A DNA stretch of 64,000 nt from JAPPHA01 sp963664045 (GCA_963664045.2 CAXXGT010000002.1:1-64000), one strand, 5' to 3'. Shown: positions 54,660 to 64,000, numbered from the stretch's first letter. Numbers and translations are program-made. The notes: generated by a model from the sequence alone, not told the origin.

Positions 54660-54850
54660 GGCAGGTCTCCTGGCTCGCGGGTCAGTGCGCTGCGCCCTCC
54701 TTCCCGGCAATCGCCAGTGGAACTGGACGCGCGCTCGCCGCTACAGTCGCGGGGGCGGCTGCGGCTGGAGGTTCCTCGGATATCGGTCAACCTCTTCCGC
54801 ATTCCCGTTTCATCCCCGGATGCTTTGCATCCGCGCGGGGAACCATGCGG
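54660..54850 (-). ncRNA. Cobalamin riboswitch
   Basis: Read on the minus strand, the RF00174 core elements occur in order: AACGGGAATGCGG near 54800, GCCGCCCCCGCGACTGTAGC near 54745, CCACTGG, GCCGGGAAGG near 54705, and the B12-box end GAGCCAGGAGACCTGCC at 54660-54676. The core match is very good. It should reduce expression of the downstream cobalt-uptake and cobalamin genes when B12 is plentiful. The first gene downstream is now iscB copy 2, then hupE, cobW, GNAT and cobN. Confidence 0.95.
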
Positions 54851-55085
54851 AGCCCTTGTTAACCGGCATCGGACCGTGGTCAAGACATTTCGTGTCCGGT
54901 GCGGCGTACGCGATTGATCCGGACCTTCACACATAGTCACGTATCCCTGACGAAGCGCGCGCCTTCACCGGGGCTACAGAAAAACAGATATTTCGAGTCA
55001 ATAAGTGGTTGACTGACAGTACAGGTTGACAACACTTGGTATTGGCGGGCAATTCCCTGCATTGAGAGCAACAGCAGGTGGTTCG

Positions 55086-58000
55086 GTGCATTTCGACAAG
55101 ATTCGTCTGACCGGATTCAAGAGTTTTGCGGATCCAACGGAGCTGATCATTGCTGACGGGCTGTCGGGGCTCGTTGGACCCAATGGTTGCGGCAAATCGA
55201 ATCTTCTTGAAGCGTTGCGCTGGGTCATGGGGGAAAGTCGCCCGACCTCCGTCCGTGGAGGAGGAATGGACGACGTGATCTTCGGTGGCACCGAAGGCCG
55301 TCCGCCACGGGACTTCGCCGAAGTCGTGCTCACGATCGGGAACAGCGCCAACGTCGAGGTGGAAGGCGTCGAGCCCGCGAAAACCCTCGAGGTCGTACGC
55401 CGGATCAACAGGGAAATCGGTTCCGCCTATCGGGTGAATGGCAAGCAGGTCCGTGCCCGCGACATCAGGCGAATGTTCGCAGATGCCTCAATCGGTGCCA
55501 ACTCTCCGTCACTCGTACGCCAGGGGCAGATCGCGGAACTGGTCAATGCAAAGCCTGCCTCCCGGCGTCGTATCCTTGAGGAAGCCGCCGGAATTTCCGG
55601 ATTGCACCAGCGACGCCGGGAGGCCGAACTCAAACTCCAGAATGCCGAAGCCAACCTCGATCGCGTCGCGGACGTGATCGCCTCGCTTGAATCGCAGCTG
55701 AAGTCCCTTGAACACCAGGTTCAGCAGGCGGCCCGTTACCGCGAATTCGGCGCGAGGCTGCGAAGGTCCGGGCAATTGCTGCTGTACCAACGGTGGCAGA
55801 ATGCCAGCGAGGCGCGAGCAGAGGCGACCAACGCCGTCATCGGCGCCAAGGAAGCGGTAGAGAAAACTGAAACCGCCACTCTCGCCGCGCAGGAACAGAG
55901 GCTGCGGGCGGCAGAAAGCCTGGGCACAGCCCGTCGCGATGATTCCGCAGCTTCGACCGCGCTGGAGAAACTCAGGATGCAACTCGCGGGCCTGGCCGCC
56001 GAAGAGGCACAGGCAAGGCAGGCGATCGATCGCCAGCAGGCACAGGTTCGGCAACTCGAAGTCGACCTGGATCGTGAATCTTCGCTCAGCGTAGATGCCG
56101 CCAACGCGGTCTCTCGTCTCGACGACGAACAGGACGAGTTGAGCGAAGCCAGTGGCGACCATGACGCCCGCATCGAGGTCGCGAAAAAAAGTGCAGAGGC
56201 CGCACGTGAACGGTTGCGCGAAGCCGAAGCGGTTTTCGAATCGCTGTCGCGTGAATTGGCCCGGCTGACGGCAAGCAGGCAATCATCGGAAAAGCGGCGC
56301 GCCGAAGCGGAGTCGATGCTCGCCCGCAGAACGGCGCGGGCCGAGGAAACAGCGTCCCGCATTGAAAAGGCCAGGGAACGCCTTGACGAAACGAACAGGT
56401 CTGTTGCCGTCGCGTTGGAAGAAGCGACAGTTGCCAAGTCCAAGGCTGATTCGGCCGAGACGGAACTCACGAATTCCGCGACGGAGACAGCCCGGGCTCA
56501 GGCCGAGCAAGGTGCTGCCTGGAACGCCCACTCCGAAGCGGAAGGCACGGCTTCCGCTCTCAGGTCCGAAATCAGCGCATTGGAGAAGGTGCTTGACGAA
56601 ACCCGGAAGGACGGCGACCAACTCATGGACGCCGTTCGGGTCGAAGTCGGTTATGAAGCCGCCTTCGGCGCGGCCCTCGGCGACGACCTGACACTTCCCG
56701 GCACAGACAGTGACTCCGGTTCCGGATGGGTGTCGCTCCCGGGCTACACAAAACCGCCAGCCATGCCTCTGGAAGCCAGGCCACTCGACGTCCACGTGGT
56801 GTCTCCTCCAGAGCTCGGGCGAAGAATGAGCCAGACCGGGCTGGTTGCCGCTTCCGAAGGTTCCCGGTTGCAGGGGCAACTCAGGCCTGGGCAACGCCTG
56901 GTGAGCGTCGAAGGCGACCTTTGGCGTTGGGACGGGTTCAGGACATCTGCCTCGGATGCCCCTTCCAGATCAACCGAGCGGCTCAGGCAGATCAACCGGT
57001 TGGACAGCCTGCGCGATGCGCTTAAGGATGCGGAAGGCAGGTCGACAGAGTCTGCACGGATTCTGGCGACCGCAAGGGAAAGGCTGTCCGCTGCCGTCAC
57101 TGCCGAGAACATGGCGCGGGATCGCCGAAAAAGGGCGGAAGAACTCCTGACGGAAGTTTCGAGACGCCACTCCCGTTTCGAGGCCGAACGCGACAAGCTG
57201 TCGGGAAACCTGGAGGCCCTGTCGCTCGCGCGCGAGCAAATGATCGAAGACATTGCGTCCGCCGCCGCCACGATTTCGGAGGCCGAAAGCGGACTGCTCG
57301 AGTCGGGCAAACTCGTGGCGGTGCAGTCCGATTTCGATGCGGCGCGGCAGAAGCTGTCCGGCGCCCGCGACGAAATGATTTCGCGTAACCTGGAACACGA
57401 CGCGCTCCACCGCAACCAGGTTGCAAGACAGGAACGGCTCGCGGAAGTCGAAGCCGAAAGGAATGACTGGTCCCACCGCGCACGAACCGCGGCCCAACGG
57501 ATTCACGACCTGGAACTGCGCCGGGGCAAGGCGGCAATCGCGTTGTCCGAGGCGAACAACCTTCCCGATGAGATTTCCGTTCGACGTGACGAATTGAAGA
57601 CCCGGGTCGACCGGGCGGAAAATCGGTGCAATTCGGCTTCGGATCTCCTCAAGGCGGCAGAAAAAGCGTTGCGGGACGTGGAACAGCGGGAACGCGAATG
57701 CGAACGGGCAGCTTCGGACGCGCGCGAACAACGCGCACGCACAGAGGTCATGCTCGAGACTACCACCGAACAGGAACGCGCGGCGAACGCGATGATTGCG
57801 GCAGAGACCGGCGGCAGTCCGGAAGATCTTGTCCGGACACTTGAACCTGCCGCGGGCGGAAACGAGCGGAAAGACGTTTCCGCGATCGAGGCGGAAATCG
57901 TATATCTCCGGCGCCAGCGAGACGCACTCGGAGCGATCAACCTGAGAGCCGAAGAGGATGCAAGCGCACTGGCATCCGAACGCGACTCCCTTGCCGCCGA

Positions 58001-58550
58001 AAGGGATGAACTCGTAACCGCCGTTGCGCGCCTCAGATCCGGGATCACTTCGCTGAACAAGGACGGGCGCGCGCGACTGCTCGACGCATTCAACGAGGTC
58101 AATTCAAATTTCAACGGACTCTTCAGGCACCTGTTCGAGGGCGGTCGCGCCCGCCTGGAGTTGGTCGAAAGCGATGACCCGCTGGAAGCCGGCCTCGAAA
58201 TCATCTGTCAGCCGCCCGGGAAAAAGCTGTCGACCCTGTCGCTCCTGTCGGGCGGCGAACAGACATTGACGGCCATCGCACTCGTTTTCTCGGTCTTCGT
58301 AACCAATCCGTCGCCCGTATGCGTTCTCGACGAGGTCGATGCACCGCTTGATGACGCCAACGTCGACAGGTTCTGCAGGCTTCTGGCCGAAATGACGCAA
58401 CGCACGGACACCCGGTTCCTGATCATCACGCACCACGCCATCACGATGGCCCGCATGGATCGGCTGTTTGGCGTGACAATGGCGGAGAAGGGCGTCAGCC
58501 AGCTGGTTTCTGTCGACCTGAGCCGAGCCGAAGACCTTGTCGAGGGTTGA
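55086..58550 (+). CDS. smc: Chromosome partition protein SMC
   Basis: 1,154 residues from the GTG at 55086 (VHFDKIRLTGFKSFADPTEL); the open frame upstream to 55026 is not SMC-like. Walker A GLVGPNGCGKSNLLEALRW, Q-loop near MDDVIFGGTEGRPP, two very long coiled coils rich in Glu, Ala and Arg around a hinge (about residues 540-640), signature LLSGGEQTLTAIALVFSVF and Walker B CVLDEVDAPLDDANVDRF. It is the chromosome-organising ATPase working with ScpA and ScpB. It is divergent from the cobalamin riboswitch. Confidence 0.96.
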   Translation: MHFDKIRLTGFKSFADPTELIIADGLSGLVGPNGCGKSNLLEALRWVMGESRPTSVRGGGMDDVIFGGTEGRPPRDFAEVVLTIGNSANVEVEGVEPAKTLEVVRRINREIGSAYRVNGKQVRARDIRRMFADASIGANSPSLVRQGQIAELVNAKPASRRRILEEAAGISGLHQRRREAELKLQNAEANLDRVADVIASLESQLKSLEHQVQQAARYREFGARLRRSGQLLLYQRWQNASEARAEATNAVIGAKEAVEKTETATLAAQEQRLRAAESLGTARRDDSAASTALEKLRMQLAGLAAEEAQARQAIDRQQAQVRQLEVDLDRESSLSVDAANAVSRLDDEQDELSEASGDHDARIEVAKKSAEAARERLREAEAVFESLSRELARLTASRQSSEKRRAEAESMLARRTARAEETASRIEKARERLDETNRSVAVALEEATVAKSKADSAETELTNSATETARAQAEQGAAWNAHSEAEGTASALRSEISALEKVLDETRKDGDQLMDAVRVEVGYEAAFGAALGDDLTLPGTDSDSGSGWVSLPGYTKPPAMPLEARPLDVHVVSPPELGRRMSQTGLVAASEGSRLQGQLRPGQRLVSVEGDLWRWDGFRTSASDAPSRSTERLRQINRLDSLRDALKDAEGRSTESARILATARERLSAAVTAENMARDRRKRAEELLTEVSRRHSRFEAERDKLSGNLEALSLAREQMIEDIASAAATISEAESGLLESGKLVAVQSDFDAARQKLSGARDEMISRNLEHDALHRNQVARQERLAEVEAERNDWSHRARTAAQRIHDLELRRGKAAIALSEANNLPDEISVRRDELKTRVDRAENRCNSASDLLKAAEKALRDVEQRERECERAASDAREQRARTEVMLETTTEQERAANAMIAAETGGSPEDLVRTLEPAAGGNERKDVSAIEAEIVYLRRQRDALGAINLRAEEDASALASERDSLAAERDELVTAVARLRSGITSLNKDGRARLLDAFNEVNSNFNGLFRHLFEGGRARLELVESDDPLEAGLEIICQPPGKKLSTLSLLSGGEQTLTAIALVFSVFVTNPSPVCVLDEVDAPLDDANVDRFCRLLAEMTQRTDTRFLIITHHAITMARMDRLFGVTMAEKGVSQLVSVDLSRAEDLVEG

Positions 58551-58619
58551 GTTCCGGTTCGCGCGAGTCGGTAATCCTGGCCCGGTAGCCGAACATCCCG
58601 CGTCCGTACCGCCGTTCCA

Positions 58620-59372
58620 GTGCCGGACCTGACGCTCGAATTCGCAGCCGTCTCGGCTCTTGTGTTTCTGCTTGCCGGGTTCGTCAAGGGTACGGTCGGG
58701 ATCGGATTGCCGACCGTTTCCATTTCGCTTCTGAGCCAGTTCCTGGACCCCAGGCTGGCGATTTCACTGACCCTGCTGCCGATCCTGGTCTCGAACTTGT
58801 GGCAATGCATGAGGGCGGGGCAGTTCCTGGAGACGTTCCGACGATACGCCCTCATGGCCGTCTGCATGGTGGCCTTCATCTATCTCTCAGCAAATATCGT
58901 CCACAGCATTCCGAATTCGGTCCTGACCCTGATCATCGGCGGCGGCGTCATTGCCTTTTCGGTGCTCGGCCTGGGTTTCCGCCTCCCGAAACTCCCCGAA
59001 GCGTGGGATCGGCCAGGCCAGTTCATTTGCGGGAGCGCGGCAGGAGTGCTTGGCGGCATCACGGCCATCTGGGGGCCGCCGCTGATCATCTTTCTCATGG
59101 CGCGGCGCATCGAAAAGGACGATTTCGTACGGGCCATCGGGGTGTTGTTCGCGATCGGAAGCCTGCCCCTCCTGTTCAGTTTTTGGCAAGCCGATCGATT
59201 CAACGAAGAGATTGCCGTCGTTTCCACAATCATGGTCATTCCTTCTGTCGCAGGTTTCATCGCTGGAGAGTGGCTGCGTATCAGGCTGAACGCCAAGCGA
59301 TTTCAGACTGTCCTGTTGATGCTGTTTCTCTTGTTGGGCCTGAACCTGGTTCGTCGCGGCCTGACCATGTAA
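58620..59372 (+). CDS. TauE/SafE-family membrane exporter
   Basis: 250 residues starting with a GTG at 58620. About seven to eight membrane helices; family segments FVKGTVGIGLPTVSISLLSQ and AAGVLGGITAIWGPPLIIFL (the two internal repeats). TauE/SafE proteins are proposed to export sulfite, sulfoacetate or related organosulfur anions. It is 69 bases after smc on the same strand. Confidence 0.88.
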   Translation: MPDLTLEFAAVSALVFLLAGFVKGTVGIGLPTVSISLLSQFLDPRLAISLTLLPILVSNLWQCMRAGQFLETFRRYALMAVCMVAFIYLSANIVHSIPNSVLTLIIGGGVIAFSVLGLGFRLPKLPEAWDRPGQFICGSAAGVLGGITAIWGPPLIIFLMARRIEKDDFVRAIGVLFAIGSLPLLFSFWQADRFNEEIAVVSTIMVIPSVAGFIAGEWLRIRLNAKRFQTVLLMLFLLLGLNLVRRGLTM

Positions 59373-59560
59373 TCAGGCTCGATTGACCGGCAAACGAGAT
59401 TGTCAGCAGTGTTCGAGAGCGTACCGTCACAGAGCGCCGTCGAACCGCGTCAGGATTCGGTCGGTATCCTCTGATTCCCCGGCGTTGCGATCTTGCAATT
59501 TTCAGGCTTCGTCGCCACATGATCCCGCGATACACGGATACCGGGCAAGGGAGCACAATC

Positions 59561-60217
59561 ATGGCCTTACGCATCAACGACACGGCACCGGACTTTTCAG
59601 CCGACACAACCGAAGGGAGAATCGATTTCCACGAATGGATTGGCGACGCATACGCGGTACTGTTCTCTCATCCGAAGGACTTCACTCCGGTCTGCACCAC
59701 CGAACTCGGGGTCATGGCCGGGATGACCGAGGCATTCGCGAAGCGAAACGCCAAGATCATCGGAATCTCCGTCGATCCGGTTGAAGACCATCATCGGTGG
59801 AAGTCCGACATTGAAACCGTGTCCGGCAACACGGTCAACTATCCCATGATCGGCGACGGTGACCTGAGAGTGGCAAAGCTCTACGACATGCTGCCGGCGT
59901 CGGCAGGGTCGAGTTCGGAGGGCCGGACTCCCGCCGACAATGCGACGGTGCGTTCGGTGTTCATCATCGGTCCGGACAAGAAGGTGAAGCTTTCGCTGAC
60001 CTATCCGATGACGACGGGCAGGAATTTCGATGAAATACTCCGGGCGCTTGATTCCATTCAATTGACGGCCAACCATCAGGTCGCAACTCCGGCGAACTGG
60101 AAGCAGGGCGAAGACGTCATCATCACACCCGCGGTTTCGAACGAGGACGCCAAGGACCGTTTCGGGGATTTCGACGCCGTTATTCCCTACTTGCGCAAGA
60201 CTGGCCAGCCAGGCTGA
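59561..60217 (+). CDS. 1-Cys peroxiredoxin (AhpC/TSA, PRDX6-like)
   Basis: 218 residues from the ATG at 59561 (AAGGGAG upstream). The peroxidatic Cys sits in SHPKDFTPVCTTELGVMAG; further PRDX6-type segments are IGISVDPVEDHHRW, YPMIGDGDLRVAKLYDMLP and the C-terminal TPANWKQGEDVIITPAVSNE. No resolving Cys is seen, as usual in this class. It reduces hydrogen peroxide and organic peroxides in the cytoplasm. Confidence 0.95.
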   Translation: MALRINDTAPDFSADTTEGRIDFHEWIGDAYAVLFSHPKDFTPVCTTELGVMAGMTEAFAKRNAKIIGISVDPVEDHHRWKSDIETVSGNTVNYPMIGDGDLRVAKLYDMLPASAGSSSEGRTPADNATVRSVFIIGPDKKVKLSLTYPMTTGRNFDEILRALDSIQLTANHQVATPANWKQGEDVIITPAVSNEDAKDRFGDFDAVIPYLRKTGQPG

Positions 60218-60783
60218 AACGCCGCTGCGAATTCCATGATCGGTGTACCGAGATGAAATGACCGGAGTCGCCGAGAGGCCAAATGCAATCCCGTGCTGAT
60301 GGAATGCTGGCGGTACTTGTTCGGCGAAACGACAGGAATCGGTGCCGGGTACTGCTCGTCAAGATACGGCTGACCACACCCGCAAACTCCGGCCCGGGGG
60401 CGTAGCCATCGTCAGCGCGGGCGGAACCGGCTCCCAAGTCCGCGATCCGGTGCCGATGACATTGGTGCGGGGACCTTCTCCGTCCGGTGACGGCGTTCAT
60501 CCAGCACAACGCCTTTCGGTCACCCGACTCCCTTTCCCGGGGCGATCTTGGGGTAGGCCCGATCAAATTGGCCATGGACGCCCGCAGGTACGCATCCATG
60601 CGCAGGCGGGCACTGGCCATGACGGAACTCGAAGTTCCGCTCGGCGCGTACGACCCATGAGAAGCCGACGTCCGGCCGCATGAACGAAAATTGGACGTCC
60701 AGATCAGGTCACGACCGGACATGGAGCGGAAACCCGAGGTTCACGACCCGCCGGTGAACAGGGGCATCACAACTTCACCGAAC
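60218..60783. other. Spacer with a possible gene remnant
   Basis: No intact gene. A plus-strand frame ending at a TGA near 60660 reads PIKLAMDARRYASMRRRALA then MTELEVPLGAYDP, which looks protein-like but I cannot assign it. The rest shows nothing recognisable. Confidence 0.3.
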
Positions 60784-61857
60784 CTATGTGGGTGTCGAAA
60801 CCCGGTCCAGGTTCCGTGGAGGGGCCGATGAATTCCTGAGTATCAACTGTACTTCGACTGAATTGTGCATGGTCACTTCATCTCCGCTCAACTTTCCCAG
60901 AATGTAGCTGGCGGCATTGGCGCCCATTTCTTCCGCCGGAACGTTGATGGTTGTCAGCGGCGGGTTGGAGTGCATCGCAAATTCGAGATTATCGAAACCA
61001 ACGACGGAAATATCGGCGGGGACCTTCAATCCTTTCGCAGTGCACTCGATGAGGGCTCCCAGGGCGAGAACATCGTTTCCGCAGATGATGGCGGTTGGCG
61101 GCGGGATGTCCCGCGACAAAAGAATTTCGCACGCCTTCCTGCCATCGGAAATGGAGTAGGAGCGCTCCGAAACCATTGAATCGTGCAACTCGATTCCGTG
61201 CCTCACAAGTTCCTCTCGAATCCCCTCAAGCCGCTGTGTCGTACGATCATTGTCCTGGGTAATTCCGGAAATGACGCAAATATTCCTGTGTCCCAGGTGC
61301 ACCAGGTGTCGGGCAATCTTCGCCGCCGCCGAGGAATTGTCGAATCCCACGGTCGGACATGCCCCTGTTGGGTTGAACGCATATGTATTGACGAACGGAA
61401 CGTCGAACTGATCCAGCAGTTCGTAGAGCTTGGGCCGGTGCTGGTCTCCGACAAGTATCAACGCTTCGGCACCGCGCTCGAGCAGCAGCCTGGCCTCGTT
61501 CAATTCGGCATCCAGATCGAAGTTGAAAGTTGCGATCAAGGTCGAGATGCCAGCCTCCGAAAATCTGGAATTGGCCGCACCGACCAACTGCGCATAGAGC
61601 GCATAGTCCAGGGTCGGGATCAGAACACCGACCATGTGCGAGCGCTGGGAGCGCAGAGCACGCGCGGCGTGGTTTGGCACGTAACCGAGTTGGAGCATCG
61701 CGCTTTCGATGCGAAAGCGCTTTTCGGGGGAGACTTTTTCCGGATTGTTGATTGCGCGCGATATCGTTGCAGGTGCACAGCCGGCAAGTTTGGCAACATC
61801 CGCCAGGCGAGCCCGCGATGCCGAATCGTGAAATCGATTTTTTTCCTTAGACGTCAT
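60784..61857 (-). CDS. LacI-family transcriptional regulator
   Basis: 357 residues. The N-terminal HTH and hinge read RLADVAKLAGCAPATISRAI and YVPNHAARALRSQRSHMVGV; the rest is a periplasmic-binding-like effector domain (VGVLIPTLDYALYAQLVGAA, AIICGNDVLALGALIECTAK, ISVVGFDNLEFAMHSNPPLT). The closest pattern is the gluconate/IdnR-GntR branch. It is divergent from the TRAP transporter genes (start 61946) across 88 bases and probably represses them. Confidence 0.93.
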   Translation of the reverse strand: MTSKEKNRFHDSASRARLADVAKLAGCAPATISRAINNPEKVSPEKRFRIESAMLQLGYVPNHAARALRSQRSHMVGVLIPTLDYALYAQLVGAANSRFSEAGISTLIATFNFDLDAELNEARLLLERGAEALILVGDQHRPKLYELLDQFDVPFVNTYAFNPTGACPTVGFDNSSAAAKIARHLVHLGHRNICVISGITQDNDRTTQRLEGIREELVRHGIELHDSMVSERSYSISDGRKACEILLSRDIPPPTAIICGNDVLALGALIECTAKGLKVPADISVVGFDNLEFAMHSNPPLTTINVPAEEMGANAASYILGKLSGDEVTMHNSVEVQLILRNSSAPPRNLDRVSTPT

Positions 61858-61945
61858 GGTGATGATACTTCTTCTCTATTTGTCTTACCTTATCAGGCCG
61901 TTACCCGTTTTGGAAGAAAAGCGTTGACTCCGGCACGTCATTCTG

Positions 61946-62491
61946 ATGAAATCGTTTCCATCATTTACGGAAACCGCCGGGGGGAGAATGTTGCAGCCGG
62001 AGGTCAGGCAAGACTCGAAGATCCTGTCGTCACTTTTGAGAGTCGCAACATTCTCAATCATCGTGATTTCCGTGCTGATGGTCGTCGTCACCCTGGCCCA
62101 GGTGATCTTCAGATACGTCATCTCTTCCCCACTTCCCTGGTCGGAGGAACTGGCGCGGTATTGTTTCGTGTGGATTGTCTTCCTGGGTGGGGCGATTGGC
62201 CTTTCCCGGGGCATTCACCTTGGCGTCGACCTGTTTGTCAACCTGCTTCCGGAAAAGTTCAGGGTTGGCCTTGAGGTGCTGTCGTATGCGCTCATCGCGT
62301 GTTTTGCAGCTTCGGTCGTTTACGCGAGCTATCCGGTTATCAACATGAACATGCTGCAACGCTCACCGGCCCTCGGCGTGCAGATGACATGGATCTACAT
62401 CGCAATCCCGATTTCCATGTGTCTGATGTTCCTGATTTGCGCAGAGCGAATCGTGCTCGTCTTTCGCGAAAGCAGAGAACGGAAGGGTTAG
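61946..62491 (+). CDS. TRAP transporter small permease (DctQ-like)
   Basis: 181 residues with four membrane helices: VATFSIIVISVLMVVVTLAQ, YCFVWIVFLGGAIGLSRGIH, VLSYALIACFAASVVYASY and IAIPISMCLMFLICAERIVL. The segment SSPLPWSEELARYCFVWIVF is the family signature. It pairs with the large subunit 2 bases downstream. The periplasmic DctP binding protein is not next to it on the left, so it must lie beyond the window or elsewhere. Confidence 0.92.
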   Translation: MKSFPSFTETAGGRMLQPEVRQDSKILSSLLRVATFSIIVISVLMVVVTLAQVIFRYVISSPLPWSEELARYCFVWIVFLGGAIGLSRGIHLGVDLFVNLLPEKFRVGLEVLSYALIACFAASVVYASYPVINMNMLQRSPALGVQMTWIYIAIPISMCLMFLICAERIVLVFRESRERKG

Positions 62492-62493
62492 GC

Positions 62494-63777
62494 ATGTCGA
62501 TGCTGGTGATCCTGTTCCTCACGTTCTTCGTGCTCTTGCTCATCAACATCCCGATTGCCTTCGCACTCGGCATCGCGGCGGCCCTGACCCTGGCACTTGA
62601 CGATACGCTTCCGCTAAACAGCATTGTCACGCGCGCCTTCGTGGGCGTCGACTCGTTCACGCTCCTGGCGATCCCGTTTTTCATCATTGCGGGCGAGTTG
62701 ATGAACGCCTGCGGGATTACCGAGCGCATCGTTACCTTCTCGAGAACGCTTGTCGGGCATATTCGTGGAGGCCTGGCCCATGTGACCATTGTGTCGAACA
62801 TGTTCTTTTCAGGCATCTCGGGGTCGGCGACTGCTGATGCGTCCGCCCTCGGATCCATGATGATCCCCGCGATGAAAAAGAACGGATTCGATGCGGACTA
62901 CGCGGTCGCTGTCAATTCCGCAGCCAGCGCGATGGGACCGATCATTCCTCCCAGTATCATGATGGTGATCTACGGCTCTATCGCGAATGTCTCCATCGCG
63001 CGACTGTTTCTGGGTGGTTTCGTGCCGGGGTTGATCGTGGCGCTTGGCCTGATGACGATGGCCTATTTTATCGCCCGGAAGCGAAACTACCCTGCCCCGC
63101 CACGCTCGGAGCTTCCGCCGATTCTTCCTGCGTTCCGTGATGCGCTCTGGGCACTTGCCATGCCCGTGATCATCCTGGGAGGAATTTTTTCGGGAGTATT
63201 CACCGCCACCGAAGCGGGTGTGGTCGCGGTGGCCTACGCTACCCTTGTCGGCACCTTCGTCTACCGGGTGCTGACCTTCAGGCTTTTGGGGAAGCTCCTG
63301 GTTGATGCGGCAGTGACGACGGCAGCGGCGATGTTCCTGATCGCGATGGCTACGTCCTTCGCCTGGCTCCTTGCCTGGGCCGGATTTGGCTCTGCCGTGC
63401 TGGATGTGCTTGGTGGAATTTCGACGAACCCGACGATCGCCGTCCTGCTGATTCTCGCGTTCATCCTGGTCCTTGGACTCTTCATCGAAGGCATACCCGT
63501 CCTCATCATCTTCACTCCGGTTTTGCTGCCGGTCATTCATGGCCTGGGAATCGATCCGGTCTACTTCGGTGTCATTCTGGTCATGGCCGTTGTCATCGGA
63601 TCGGTGACACCGCCCGTCGGAATTCTGACCTATATCTGCTGCGCCATCGCCGGGATTACGATCTCGCAAGCCTTCCGCGGGCTGCTGCCGTTCTGTGCAG
63701 TGCTGGTCGCTGTCCTGATCGCCGTCGCCGTGTTCCCAGGCCTTGTCATGACAATCCCGAACCTTTTCAGCCACTAG
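62494..63777 (+). CDS. TRAP transporter large permease (DctM-like)
   Basis: 427 residues from the ATG at 62494, about twelve membrane helices. DctM signatures: LLAIPFFIIAGELMNACGIT, NMFFSGISGSATADASALGS, AASAMGPIIPPSIMMVIYGS, FTATEAGVVAVAYATLVGTF and MAVVIGSVTPPVGILTYICC. It drives sodium-coupled uptake of an organic acid or similar solute with DctQ and a binding protein. Confidence 0.94.
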   Translation: MSMLVILFLTFFVLLLINIPIAFALGIAAALTLALDDTLPLNSIVTRAFVGVDSFTLLAIPFFIIAGELMNACGITERIVTFSRTLVGHIRGGLAHVTIVSNMFFSGISGSATADASALGSMMIPAMKKNGFDADYAVAVNSAASAMGPIIPPSIMMVIYGSIANVSIARLFLGGFVPGLIVALGLMTMAYFIARKRNYPAPPRSELPPILPAFRDALWALAMPVIILGGIFSGVFTATEAGVVAVAYATLVGTFVYRVLTFRLLGKLLVDAAVTTAAAMFLIAMATSFAWLLAWAGFGSAVLDVLGGISTNPTIAVLLILAFILVLGLFIEGIPVLIIFTPVLLPVIHGLGIDPVYFGVILVMAVVIGSVTPPVGILTYICCAIAGITISQAFRGLLPFCAVLVAVLIAVAVFPGLVMTIPNLFSH

Positions 63778-63804
63778 CATTGATCTCGTAAAAGGAATTC
63801 CGCC

Positions 63805-64000
63805 TTGAAAATAACTCGCGAGGAACTGCAGCGAAGGACAGAGAAACTCCGGCGCAGAATGAAATCCGAAGGGTATGACGCACTTGTCATTTTTTCAGAT
63901 GAATATCGCACTGGCCATTCGTCCTACATCACGAATTACAAGCCGATCAATGTCATCGAGGAATCCCCGCAACTGGTGATCATGGTCGGTGACCTCGCGC
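63805..64000 (+). CDS. M24-family peptidase/creatinase-like protein, N-terminal part
   Basis: Starts at a TTG (63805) with AAAGGA upstream and runs off the window. The visible 65 residues, KITREELQRRTEKLRRRMKS, EGYDALVIFSDEYRTGHSSY and ITNYKPINVI, match the creatinase N-terminal domain of Xaa-Pro aminopeptidase-like (M24) proteins. The metal-binding catalytic domain is outside. It is 27 bases after the TRAP permease and probably in its operon. Confidence 0.75.
   Translation, partial: MKITREELQRRTEKLRRRMKSEGYDALVIFSDEYRTGHSSYITNYKPINVIEESPQLVIMVGDLA

Noticed and set aside
1..64000. CRISPR arrays, rRNA operons, phage modules, secondary-metabolite synthases
   Set aside because: I looked for spaced direct repeats, rRNA signatures, phage structural genes and large modular enzymes and saw none.

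Overview
The window looks like a high-G+C alphaproteobacterial chromosome. The evidence is an aerobic-type cobaltochelatase (CobN) with CobW, full-length SMC, TRAP, Opp/Dpp-type and Pot-type transporters, and many sugar-acid and phosphonate-type enzymes. I cannot name a genus. It is mobile-element rich: at least nine distinct transposon remnants or copies, and about a dozen broken genes between 1 and 45 kb. The right side (45-64 kb) is much cleaner and, apart from one IscB insertion, reads as ordinary chromosome.

Left part (1-29 kb). A frame-damaged DruA-domain/IS4 transposase and a nested pair of IS66 pieces are followed by an Opp/Dpp-type ABC transporter operon (substrate-binding protein, two ATPases, two permeases) that an IS256-type pseudo-element has split. 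Next come a TIM-barrel isomerase, a second binding protein, a transaldolase-like enzyme, a first intact iscB element, a second TIM-barrel isomerase, a LysR regulator, a class II aldolase, a HAD phosphatase, a zinc alcohol dehydrogenase and a phosphonatase-like HAD enzyme. An IS1634 copy with 12-bp inverted repeats and a 6-bp target duplication splits the dehydrogenase from the phosphonatase-like gene; removing it in silico restores a longer dehydrogenase whose stop overlaps the next start. Relics of phosphonoacetate hydrolase-like, aldehyde dehydrogenase, aldolase and HAD genes suggest a duplicated and partly decayed catabolic island, perhaps for a phosphorylated or phosphonylated sugar-like compound.

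Middle (30-45 kb). One operon-like set has a sulfatase-like hydrolase without the usual Cys/Ser nucleophile, a Gfo/Idh/MocA oxidoreductase and a third TIM-barrel enzyme, followed by a PhyH-type oxygenase. A divergent cluster is controlled by a GntR repressor: binding protein, enolase-superfamily dehydratase, PotABC-like transporter and SDR dehydrogenase on the minus strand, with an SMP-30 lactonase on the plus strand. Together these give most of a non-phosphorylative sugar-acid pathway with its own importer.

Right part (45-64 kb). A lytic transglycosylase is followed by a minus-strand cobalamin operon (hupE, cobW, GNAT, cobN) with a clear cobalamin riboswitch upstream. A second iscB element has inserted exactly between the riboswitch leader and the hupE start codon, so that iscB sits downstream of the riboswitch. 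Then come smc, a TauE-family exporter, a 1-Cys peroxiredoxin, a LacI regulator and a TRAP transporter running into an M24 peptidase-type gene cut by the window end.

The most interesting structure is the pair of iscB elements: nearly identical proteins, different flank-derived guides, a 30-base deletion in one omega-RNA, a shared ATGA at both right junctions, and one copy placed under a B12 riboswitch.
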